This document shows positions 55,558 to 64,000 of a stretch of 64,000 bases of DNA, piece by piece. Where the stretch lies: NCBI GenBank assembly GCA_037974965.1, contig JBBPFI010000008.1, positions 1 to 64,000 on the forward strand, in the 5' to 3' direction. The notes below the pieces were generated by a model that saw nothing but the letters and a program-made list of their open reading frames with translations, had not been told where the DNA came from and ran no database searches. Origin of the DNA: Dacryopinax spathularia (taxonomy: Eukaryota > Basidiomycota > Dacrymycetes > Dacrymycetales > Dacrymycetaceae). Each line of letters begins with the position of its first letter. Within the stretch, counting starts at the first letter, position 1. The position numbers and the translations under genes were made by a program.

Positions 55558-57347
55558 CTAAGTCAGCCCGGCGCAATACTGCAATGCCCACCTCCATCTC
55601 TCCGTGAGCATAATGGGGTCACACTGCTCTGAGTAGGGCTGCACCTCCTCGAGGAGTTGACGAAGCTGGTCAGGCGCGAGGGGACAGTTTGGGACGGGGG
55701 AATCGATGGACGATAAGGGAGAAGGCACTTGATCCATGTTTTGGATCTGTGTACGGAATCCTCGAAGAGGAGGGTGCAGATTGTCCTCGTCGTGGCGTCC
55801 TTCCATCGAATCCCTCGCGTCAGAGATTTCCGCGCCGTAGAGCTCTGGGTTGCGATGATATTCTGTGTCATCGAACGCTGCCAGCTGGATCCCTCTTGCC
55901 CCGTGCTGAACGCAGCCGTCGAGAAAGGCAAATACTGGGCGCTGATTGCCTTCCTCAAGCTCCATCGTGTGGTAATTCCACTCGTTTTGGAAGGCGACGG
56001 CGTCGTCATTGAGATCCGGTAGGTACAGCAGATGCAGCAACCAAATATGATCTTGATTCAGGCGATTGAGACCGTGGTAGTCTTGGAGTGTGTGGAAGAA
56101 CTCGTACCACTTCCTCCCGAAGGAATTGGTGACATCGACCCACATCCGCTCGATCCGTGTGTTGTGGACGCTTTTCCCCCATATATACGAGGCGCGAGAG
56201 GCACCTCTGTTCCGCAACATCCACTCGGCCACTCTAACGTTCTCCCCGCCATGGTCCCCTCGTACTCGGGAAGGGGTCCCAAACTTCTCAACCCCTTCCA
56301 GGAACACCGACAAGACTGCATCGGCGGAATTAGTCGCATTCACCCTAATCGCGGTGATACAGCGGGAGAAGCCATCCACGAACGCATGGATGTAGAGACG
56401 GAAGTCGACCAGTCCATGTTGACCGTCATGGTGCCAGAGAGAATTTGGCCCCGCCACTCGATACTTTCGACGGCGGATGCTGCGACGGTCAAACTGGCGA
56501 GGAATCGGATCAATTCGCCTTAATGCGGAAGAGAGCAGTCGCAAGGGGATGTTGAGCCCTTGAGCAACGAGGTGGCCATTGAGCATACGACGGCCATTGT
56601 CCGGAAATCGCCGCCGCCAATCCCTCACTATCACGTCCAGCTCAGCCTCAGACATGGGAACCGATCGTTTCTGTCTGCCAGCCCATTCGCGGTGGCTTGA
56701 TCCGTCTGGTCCAGAGACAAGCCGGACTATGGGCAAGCCAGGAGTCCGTAGTCCTTGTTCGAGCAGTCTCCGCCTTACTGTGCGGGAGGAGACACCTAGT
56801 TTTCATGCTATGGCGGAAGTCGACGTCAAGTGCGCGGTTTCTTGCAGATACGCTTGATTGATGCAGACCCGCGGCCGGCCTGCTCCTCCTGTTGACTCGA
56901 AAGTAATGATTCGAGGCACTTGCCGGGCAATGTTGTCGGTCGTGCGAGCCAGGGCAATATCCATGTGAGACAGAATATCTCTGATGTCATGTTCCAGAGC
57001 AGAAACATGGCTTGATGGGAAGAGCGGGAATAGCTGATGCACTGTATGTCAGACGTGTTTTGCTGCGTACTTTTGACTCGTACCTGTCTTGCTGATTCCC
57101 AGAATTGCACGACTTGGGCACGAGTCTCTACCAGACTGTCGCGATGGGAGACGTCAATGCGAAGGCTGGTTACTACCCTTTGCTGAAGCGCAGCGTAGTG
57201 CTCAGCAACGATGGTTGCTGCCAATTCCGGTTGCTCCAACAAGGCAGGCACATTGAAGGTGGGCATGGCCGAGGTGCCTGAGCAGGTGAGCGATGAGAAG
57301 ACGAAGGGCACCACGGGGTCGAGTGGCGCAGAATTTTGGGCATTCAA
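55558..57347 (-). CDS. Integrase with rve (RNase H-like) catalytic core
   Basis: The main frame (56736-55558) contains an integrase core: LWHHDGQHGLVDFRLYIHAF, then VEKFGTPSRVRGDHGGENVR, then GKSVHNTRIERMWVDVTNSF, giving a D, D, E triad with about 34 residues between the second Asp and the Glu. LLHLLYLPDLNDDAVAFQNE + WNYHTMELEEGNQRPVFAFL follow, as in integrase-core genes scattered through fungal and animal genomes. The upstream part (to about 57347) includes a helix-turn-helix-like stretch (GVSSRTVRRRLLEQG) and an N-terminal region beginning MNAQNSAPLDPVVP, and is probably spliced. The protein is the presumed recombinase of the 16.6-kb element. It looks mostly whole. The relation to retroviral-type, Ginger or other integrases is not resolved here. 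Confidence 0.7.
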
Positions 57348-57466
57348 TCAGATAACCGGGCGGAATCAGCCGATCATGGTTATCATTACGGAAAACGGCA
57401 TAGTGAGTTACAAACGAGTGCTGTTCTGACATTCAAGAGAAGAAAAGGAAACAGTTTGGGCGGGTA

Positions 57467-58382
57467 TCACAAATGGCAATGCCCGAAATAAAGCCTGTAC
57501 AGCCGTTCATACAACGCCTCCACATAATCAACCTGCTTCTCGAAGACAGCGGCGACATCGAGCACCGCCTTCGCCATCTTGTGACCGTACAGCTGAGCCC
57601 GCTCACGTCGCGCAGCCCTGCGCATTTCTGCTTCCGTCACCCTCCTCTCCTCTTCCTCCTTATCGGTTGCGGAGACGACTTGAGCAGGGTGTTGCAGCAT
57701 ATATGGCCCAACACAGCGAACAATGATGTTCGCAAGTGCATGGATCTGCTCGATACTCTCGCCACCACCGTCTGCCTTGAAAAGCAGGACGTTATCCGGG
57801 AGTGTATGATCCGGATTGAGGTTCTCGCCAGGGTCGAGTGCCCCAGTGTCATACTTCTTCTCGGGAGATGAGGATGGGTATGAGCACGAGTGGTAGCAAT
57901 AGACGGGTTCCTTCGACTCCTTCGACTCCTTCGACTCCTTCGAGTCCTTCGACTCGAAGGACGATGCTGGGTTCGAGGACGAATGGTAGCAATGGATGGC
58001 GTGGTGTCCCTCCGAGTCATTCGGCTCGCAGGACCAGGATAGGTTGGTGTATGAATGGCAGCAATAGACAGGTCCCTTCGACACCTTCGAGTCCTTTGAC
58101 TCTAAGAGTGAAGACGGGTTGCAGTGGAGGTGGTAGCAATGGATGGTTTGGCGTTCGTCGGAGTTCCTCGGCTCGGAGGACGAGCTCGGGTTGGAGTTGA
58201 AGTCCACGTCCACGTCCTTGGGCGAACGCGTTGCGTGGCTGGGAGCCTCGGATAGAGCATTCATGGGGTTGTTGTGCATGTCTGCAGCTGGGTAATGGCT
58301 CTCCTACAATCGAAAGAGTAGGTATTAGAACTGGTTAGATCAGTTGAGCTGAACGTACCGATGACAGGAGGTGCGTAGGCAT
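57467..58382 (-). CDS. Repeat protein, reverse copy of inverted gene pair
   Basis: ATG at 58380-58382 (MPTHLLSS), an intron of about 56 nt, then ESHYPAADMHNNPMNALSEA. The repeat part has units like GPVYCCHSYTNLSWSCEPND + SEGHHAIHCYHSSSNPASS and a run of SKE repeats (about 57903-57955). After the repeat it reads DNVLLFKADGGGESIEQIHA, then a charged helical stretch KEEEERRVTEAEMRRAARRE and VDYVEALYERLYRLYFGHCH. The first half is shared with the forward copy at 49596. The unique, folded-looking second half suggests this is the original copy. Function is unknown. Confidence 0.6.
57955..58380 (-). repeat. Right arm of internal inverted repeat
   Basis: Reverse-complement partner of 49600-50030. 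Similarity stops within a few bases of the start codon on one side and at the SKE-coding repeat on the other. Confidence 0.85.
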
Positions 58383-58863
58383 GGGGGGGATGGTGAGAGA
58401 TGAGTGTTCAGGTGTAAGCTGGGCAATAGATCCCGAAACACCCCTGTCCTCCTTCCATGGAGCCAGCCGCATGGCTAAACCAATTAGATAAGCAGCTCAG
58501 GTCTTCACGTGCATGTGACGTTCCGGTATCAGGGTCTCCAAGAAAGTATGACATATATGGTAAAGGCATCTTTGAGCTTCCAAGACTCACAGTTCGGATA
58601 GAAGTTTGCTGTTGGAATAGCACAGACAGTAACACAGAGAGAAACATCAGCTTTGGGAATCAGGTCTAAGCCAGAAGTCACAGGAGTCGAACGATTCCTG
58701 GGAGACGTGGGAAACGGATCGACGGCCATGTCATTTAGGGAATGGGTGCTCAAGCAGTACAAAGAGCGGTAAGGGAATCTCAGCGGCGATACTCAGTGCA
58801 GGGAATACAGAGACCATGATGTACGTAGGAGACTGCAGAGAAGGCAGGAGAGGAATGAAAAAA
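58383..58863. other. Intergenic region inside the element
   Basis: About 480 bp between two minus-strand genes, probably the promoter of the repeat-protein gene. Frames in both directions (58408-58647 and others) carry no motif. Confidence 0.4.
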
Positions 58864-59767
58864 CTACTTGGAGGCTGAAGCCGTCGCATTTCCTAGGACG
58901 CCGGTCATGGCAGCGTTGTTGTTGACCGACTGATGGCGAGTCAGGTCCACGAGCTTCCAGATGCCTACCCCGATCTATCAGTGACGCCTAACAGCGTACA
59001 GTAGATGCTTACCAAGACCCATTCCAGTCAGCACGAGGAGTAGAACGATGGTCAAGATGATGGCACGGCACGTTTTGCCTGCCTTGACCGGATCGCACTC
59101 GTATCCGAGATCCTCTAAGCAAGTCCCGACGCTCCAGCAGCAAACTTGACACTTCTCGAGGCAACATTCTCCACAGCCATCCCAGCAATCGCCAACAGAG
59201 GTGCACATCTTGACGCAGCGCTTCGCATGACCGCGGGTCGTCTCACGAACTCGGGCGTGACGCAAGCGTGCGTACTCAGCCCTTTCCTCGGGTGTCATGT
59301 TGGCGGACCTCGCCCTACTCGATCTGTTCCTGCGACCACCGCGCCTGGAGGTCGTCATCTCGATGGATGATGCAGGTTCGGTGGCCACGGTGGCCACAGT
59401 GGGGATGGCGTCCTGGTTGCTAGTCAGTTTGTACCAACAGGACGAGCAGGGTAGTCATGCGCACCATCGAGTCCCTCGCAGCCCCCGAATCCCTCGTGCC
59501 CAATCCAGCACGCTGCAAGTTTCCCTCCGTAAGATCTTCCCCGTAATCACTCTCGTCGCTGTCGTCGTTCCCGAGGATGTAGTTGGGCTCGGAGGGTTCG
59601 TTTAAATCGTCGGCGTCGGAGGAGCGAAGGAGGCCCTCCTCCATTGACGTGGAGACGTGGTTGCCGGCGTTGGTGTCCGAATTCCGCTGCCGCTTGAACA
59701 CCAGGCGTTGGATGTTGGACCAGGAGTACTTATGGCGGGGCCGACGATCCGGAGTGGGTGAGGACAT
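58864..59767 (-). CDS. Cysteine-rich single-pass membrane protein of the element
   Basis: Three exons. MSSPTPDRRPRHKYSWSN and an acidic stretch are spliced (GTGCGC ... ACCAG) to MDAIPTVATVATEPASS, then RRGGRRNRSSRARSA. A cysteine-dense segment follows (CVKMCTSVGDCWDGCGECCL with EKCQVCCWSVGTCLEDLGYE; about 14 Cys within 55 residues). Next comes one hydrophobic helix (AIILTIVLLLVLTGMGLGIW), completed by the third exon after a short intron, and a tail ending GNATASASK. There is no cleavable signal peptide, so a type II or tail-anchored topology is plausible. No family is recognised. A membrane protein is unusual cargo for a plain DNA transposon. Confidence 0.6.
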
Positions 59768-60579
59768 GTTTAGAAGTCGAGGTCGGATGAGAGGAAAGAG
59801 GCAGAGACGAGAGAGATAGGGGACTTGGATGCGCTGGCGCGCCCTGCCGGATGTAAGCCGGAAGCAAAAGCACGTGTTGCTCGGTCCCTATGTGGATGCT
59901 GGCTGACGATCGGGGGGCGACAAGGAAAAGGACAAAATATATTAACAATAGTTTTCATTGTTCGAATATTTATGTTAATTACGTTTACAAATGGTCTATC
60001 TAGGTTATAAAGTAAGAGATTGAGGTAGATATCATACCTCAAGTGTCCTCCTCGGCGAGGACAGCCAACGGCGAAGGGACGATGGCAACGACTTGGCTTC
60101 CAGGGAATCCTTCGAATCATAGGAATCGAAGGGAAGCCGGAAGTCTTCTGCCCGAGTAGATTTCCCCCAAATTCCTGTGTATCATCAGCGGACGCCGACG
60201 GCTGGCCGACAGAAGCAGGCGGACCCCAGATACACCACTAGTGCATTGTTAGCGGATGGCGAGGGCAGTGAGTAGATGACTAACCTATGTCCTTGCTTGT
60301 CCGAGAACTCGAGGGCAGCGCGTTATTCCAAAGCGGCGCGAATGAGCTGGAGCGAGCCAGCGTTACCAAAAAAGCAAGGTGAGGAAGTGCTGAGGAAACA
60401 CTCCCGTCAATCGATTCGAGTGCAAGTCGAGTGCTTCGTTCGAGTGCTGCTGGAGTGATTGCCGGGTGAATTGGGAAAGATGGGAATGCGGGGAATGCAG
60501 GGCGAGTGCGCAGAAGTCAGGGATGGTAGATCGACGGGGGAAGGGGGCAGCCGAGTGATCCGCGAATGCGGGACATCCC
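59768..60579. other. Right subterminal region of the element, with AT-rich patch
   Basis: About 810 bp. An AT-rich patch at about 59932-60010 stands out against the GC-rich surroundings. The palindrome GCGGGACATCCCGC lies at 60569-60582, partly overlapping the right terminal repeat. The stretch includes the promoter of the membrane-protein gene. No gene is seen. Confidence 0.5.
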
Positions 60580-60611
60580 GCTCAGGGTTTTGTCCGATAT
60601 GTCCCGTCATA
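60580..60611 (-). repeat. Right terminal inverted repeat of the large element
   Basis: Reverse complement begins TATGACGGGACA and ends CCCTGAGC, matching 43967-43998 at 30 of 32 bases. Confidence 0.9.
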
Positions 60612-60618
60612 TGCGGAG
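60612..60618. repeat. Right target-site duplication (TGCGGAG)
   Basis: Exact copy of 43960-43966, immediately outside the right terminal repeat. Confidence 0.85.
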
Positions 60619-60682
60619 TCATCATCGCTGCTCGTCGGAACCCATGTCTTGACTCATCCCGTCACCAAACAGCCTGCAAGAT

Positions 60683-61314
60683 ATGGTGGACCTCCGGGTC
60701 GATAAGATGGTTCTCAATATCTCCCTTTCGGGCAGCCGCTTAGAAAGGGCGGCCGCTGTTTTGGCATCATTGTTATCCGGATCTGAATCTTCGACATCGA
60801 TACCGCCGGCAGAGGAAACAAAATGGGAAGATGCGGAGGAGGCGAGCGGCGAAGAGGCTGAGGACCATGCGGACGACGGCGAGAACGACGACGACGCCGA
60901 CGAAGTGGATAGGAGCGAGGAAGGTGAGGCCGATGAGGAGGAAAGTGAAGAAAATCAGGACGACATGGTGAGGATCAGACTAGCCCAGTTGTACGAGGCC
61001 GTGGACTGACGGAGGAGCAGGTGCAATGGCGCGACCAATGTCCAGAGCTGGAGTGGATATCTGCACAGCTCGACGAAATGATGAACAAGTTCGAAGAAGA
61101 GATCAGCGAGCTCGAAGCAAAGTTCAAGAACTGCAGGAGGACGCTCGACAAAATGGACAATATGTGCAGCAGGCTCGAACATCGCCTAGGGTGGCTTTCA
61201 CCATCCCACGACGCAATATCTTACATCTTCTCTGCTGCGAGTACCTCCCGCTCCTCTTCTACCGGGGTTGATGATTTCGAACTTGCTATGGGCAGAGGAG
61301 AGGCGGACTACTAA
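60683..61314 (+). CDS. Small acidic coiled-coil protein, unrecognised
   Basis: Two exons, 60683-60967 and 61021-61314, joined by a 53-nt intron (GTGAGG ... GAGCAG) that links ENQDDM to VQWRDQCPELEW. The protein is about 192 residues: a basic start (MVDLRVDKMVLNISLSGSRL), a long Glu/Asp tract, then a heptad-like helix (ISAQLDEMMNKFEEEISELE + AKFKNCRRTLDKMDNMCSRL) and a tail ending GRGEADY. The helical block has the look of a small conserved coiled-coil subunit, but no family could be named. Without the inserted element it would start about 225 bp from RidA in divergent orientation. Confidence 0.6.
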
Positions 61315-61772
61315 ACTGCGTATGCGAGCCTTGGCGAAGGATTTGACATTTTCCCGCCTGGAGGGTATGTCGACATGGGAGCTGTGACTCCTGTTGGGGC
61401 GTGAAGTCATTCTAGGCTCTCTCAGAGAGCTCATATACGACTGCGCTGCCCATATCCGCGCATGAGAGGACAAGGATTGTTCCTTGGCAGTACTACGAGG
61501 AACTTGTAGGCGATCCGGATGAGAGCCACTCGTCATATGATGATGCGTCGATGTATAGATCCCTACCATAGAGAGCCGTTTTTATGTGGCCGGTTGAAGT
61601 CCAAGGAAACCGATGCAACGTAGGACAGCACGAACCCATAAGTCAATAACCAAATCATTATGATCGTTCAAGCACACCTGACGGGCGCTCATTCCTTCCA
61701 TACATTCCGGAGTTAATTCGGAGCCGAACGCTAATAAGTAAGACCTGAGATCGACGCGACGCGCGCCTAAAG
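61315..61772. other. Intergenic region
   Basis: About 460 bp between two plus-strand genes. No coding or RNA feature is supported. Confidence 0.4.
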
Positions 61773-62970
61773 ATGGCTCTTCTCCTGACGTCACTCGTCG
61801 CCCTCCTCGCAGTATCCTTCGGCGCTCTCTTGGCTGGTCCTCATCTTCACGTCTCGGAGATGGCGCCTCAGGCATTACAAACTGCGTATGATTATACGGT
61901 CGAGACAGTGCACTATCTCAAGTACGTGCCATCTACCTTTTTCCCGGTTCTCTTTGGATGTTCTTTAGGTTTATTATGAAGGATGATCGCGCCAGTGGCT
62001 GACCGGGAATACAGTGATGGGGAGATGCACTATGGGAAAGATTACTCAACATTGAGACATACCAGGCCTTTCATCTACTATGCGGGAACGCGAACAGTCG
62101 TACCGATCTCCGTATTCGGGAAAGAACCGTTGCCGGAGGATCGGAAGGTGTTCTTGCAGAAACGAGGATACCGAACGGGTTTGCTGTGAGCCTGCATTTT
62201 CGGGTACATGTGGACGGAGCTGAATATGTGCGCCAGAGGCTGGACACTCGGCAGCCTACTGGGAGGCGCGCATCTGCCCGGGTGGGACGTCACTCCCGAG
62301 AAACACGATTCCTGGGCGACCACGACCGTCATCTCCCGCAAGCAACAAGAACAGTACGACAAAGACATTTCCCGTCTGTTCGACCCCCAATCCGCTCCCG
62401 GTCAGAAACTCCAGCAAACTATGCTCGTCCACATCCCCGTCGCGAGCGGAGACGGCTACTTCCGGCTGAGGGTCACGACCCGGAAGAGCGAGGACCTGGC
62501 CGTTACGGGTGTGTTTAGGGTCGGGAGCTTGACTTGGTCTAGTGCGCAGCCGAGAGGTGCGAGCCCGATCGGGATCATCCCTGAGCTTGGGGTGAAGGCT
62601 GCTTTCCTAGCTGCTAAGACGGCGGGCAAGTCACTTCCTCGATTACCCTATGAACATCCACTGATGCAGCTATTCCTTTGCAGCGTGGACCGCCTTCTAC
62701 GCCGCCTTCCCATTCCTCAAAATAGCCGAATGGCTCCCCGGCGTCCCCGGCCACCGCTGGATGTCCTACGCCTACCGCCTGGCCGGAGGAGAGGCAAAGC
62801 GGCAGGAGCTGGACGAGCGATATCGCGTGACGGAGAGGTTTAGGGACGCGAATGACCGGGTGCAGAAGACGGTGCCGTTTGGTGCTGTCGGGGTTAGGAC
62901 TGACGCGGATCTGGAGAAGGATCGAGAGATGGGAAGGGGCGGTGTGTGGTTCGATAGGAGAGAGCGGTAG
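61773..62970 (+). CDS. Unrecognised membrane-associated protein
   Basis: Four exons, about 310 residues. A hydrophobic start (MALLLTSLVALLAVSFGALL, a signal peptide or anchor) is joined to TVETVHYLN|DGEMHYGKD, then RPFIYYAGTRTVVPISVFG, YRTGLLGWTLGSLLGGAHLP (second intron removed), WATTTVISRKQQEQYDKDIS, GDGYFRLRVTTRKSEDLAV and, after the last intron, AWTAFYAAFPFLKIAEWLPG. The tail is charged and ends GGVWFDRRER. The last intron (about 62628-62684) uses a GC donor, GCAAGT, with a CAG acceptor. The consistent splicing and even composition argue for a real conserved gene. An ER or mitochondrial membrane location is possible but not shown. Confidence 0.7.
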
Positions 62971-64000
62971 GCTGCTGCGATGGTTGAACGATGAGTTCAC
63001 ATTGCCGCTGCATTGGCCGTGCCGTCGAGGCCTCGTGTGCCCTGCATGGTTCGTGGTCATGACGCCTTCCCTGTACGGAAAGGGCGGAAACAATGACGCA
63101 TATCGAGATACCACAATGTGCTCGTAGTCCGTTCCGAGGAGTTGACACATATCGGCCGATGTTTCACGACGCGCTTCTGATGGTACATTATCCTGGCCTA
63201 ATGCAGCTCATTTTCCGTGGGAATCTGTGGACGGGAAGCACCCCCGATGCTTGGAAGAAGGGCACCAACCGAGCGCAATACATCTCAACCCCACCTTTCC
63301 CAAAAAGGCAACAGCCGATCCTACGTCGACGCGCTTCCACAGTAGGCTTCTTTGCCGAGCCCATCAGCCGTACTCACCGAGTGCGGTCCATCACGGCCTT
63401 TTCTCATCCTCGGCCCTCGGGAAGTCCGGTCGCTCCGGGTGGTGTATCACGAGTAGATGACGCCCGGCAAAGAACTACAAATCGTTACGTAGCCAGCAGG
63501 GATGCGAATGGACCGCTCGCTGGCTCGGCCCGAACCGCCTGAGCTGGGATCAGTCCGTGCCTTCGCTGCGGTCGGTTGGGCCGCTTAATGCATCCGAACG
63601 GGTCGGAGTTGGGTTTCCAAGCAACAGGACGTGTGTTGGACATCGCATGTTGATGAGGTGGTGCTAACGTGATCGGGCCCTCCTTGACGGTCGGAATTTG
63701 GAATACAGAGCGCTCTATTGTAATCAGGCAGTGGTCACTAGTAACAGCGGTGTGTGTTCTGGATTTTACACACACTCTATTCTCGGGAATAGTCATATGA
63801 TTGAAAGGCCTTGAAAAGTAGCGTCATGAGACATGAGAGAATCGTGATGTTTACAACGAGGCTACCAGTAGCAGAATTCCTACGGCGCCGGTCAACTCAT
63901 GTGGCAACTCCATGCCACATCCGCACCTTCCACTCAGCTTGTATCATTCGCCCACTGACCCTGGCCCGTGAAGATGCCATTGGCTGCACTCAACCCAGGG
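62971..64000. other. Region without recognised gene at the window edge
   Basis: About 1.03 kb. Frames up to 149 codons (63093-63542, plus) and 103 codons (63485-63796, minus) have no motif, and no splice chain could be built. A gene continuing past the window edge cannot be excluded. Confidence 0.4.

Larger units (their letters stand above)
43967..60611. mobile_element. 16.6-kb DNA element with TIRs, TSD, integrase and HECT-like genes
   Basis: Delimited by 32-bp inverted repeats (30/32 matching) and a 7-bp direct repeat, TGCGGAG, at 43960-43966 and 60612-60618. Inside: a HECT-like gene (45091-48512, +), a tandem-repeat region (48513-50750), gene copies in inverted orientation (49596-50377, + and 57467-58382, -), a Ser/Asp-Lys-rich gene (50989-52707, -), a 718-codon frame (53379-55535, -), an rve-type integrase gene (55558-57347, -), and a Cys-rich membrane-protein gene (58864-59767, -). 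No DNA polymerase, capsid, reverse transcriptase or tyrosine recombinase was seen. Near-identity of the ends and an exact TSD suggest a recent insertion and an element that looks largely whole. The 7-8 bp TSD does not match the 4-6 bp of LTR elements, Ginger or Polintons. A known superfamily is not assigned. Confidence 0.85.

Noticed and set aside
43967-60611. Reading the large element as a Polinton, LTR element or Starship
   Set aside because: No polymerase B, capsid, packaging ATPase, reverse transcriptase, LTR or DUF3435-type recombinase was seen, and the flanking duplication is 7-8 bp.
1-64000. tRNA or rRNA genes
   Set aside because: B-box-like strings (such as GTTCGAATCCT near 47083 and 10455) lie inside coding sequence and no cloverleaf could be drawn; no rRNA sequence was recognised.

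Overview
The window starts at a chromosome end: a run of CCCTAA (TTAGGG) telomere repeats, about 1.6 kb of AT-richer subtelomere without a recognisable gene, then a gene-dense, GC-rich arm. Genes have many short introns (mostly 45-65 nt, GT-AG), and the gene content (a PIL1/LSP1 eisosome protein, an atypical G-alpha subunit, F-box proteins with an N-terminal coiled coil, Zn2Cys6 proteins, an RRT8/LDS-type membrane protein) points to a basidiomycete fungus, probably Agaricomycotina. The species cannot be named from the sequence.

Layout. 1-157 telomere; 158-2144 subtelomere and flank; 2145-4627 (-) eisosome PIL1; 5891-7653 (+) atypical G-alpha; 7935-9282 (-) BuGZ/ZNF207-like zinc-finger protein; 9529-10948 (+) tRNA dihydrouridine synthase DUS2; 11055-13511 (-) DEAD-box helicase SPB4; 14326-15774 (+) F-box protein; 16238-18258 (+) chaperonin CCT3; 18338-19538 (-) RRT8-like membrane protein; 19898-23224 (+) Lam/Aster sterol-transfer protein; 23404-26756 (+) TEL2; 26996-27788 (-) ATG101; 27972-36966 (+) three Zn2Cys6 genes with an IMPACT/YIH1-like gene among them; 38135-39699 (+) DSK2/ubiquilin; 40120-41885 (-) INO1; 43221-43807 (-) RidA. 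Exon structures were worked out by hand from protein-family similarity and splice signals.

The most striking object is a large mobile element at 43967-60611 (16,645 bp). It has 32-bp terminal inverted repeats (30/32 matching) and is flanked on both sides by the same 7-bp direct repeat, TGCGGAG, as expected for a target-site duplication. Inside are a HECT-like gene (+), a retroviral-type (rve) integrase gene with a 718-codon partner frame just downstream (-), an inverted pair of near-identical gene copies, a Ser/Asp- and Lys-rich multi-exon gene, and a small cysteine-rich single-pass membrane protein. It sits between RidA and an acidic coiled-coil gene (60683-61314, +), which appear to have been divergent neighbours about 225 bp apart before insertion. 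Beyond it lie an unrecognised conserved-looking gene (61773-62970, +) and about 1 kb with no gene seen.

A second unusual object is the Zn2Cys6 cluster: two single-cluster proteins and one protein with three zinc clusters, with all five clusters interrupted by an intron at exactly the same place, inside the codon of the second cysteine.
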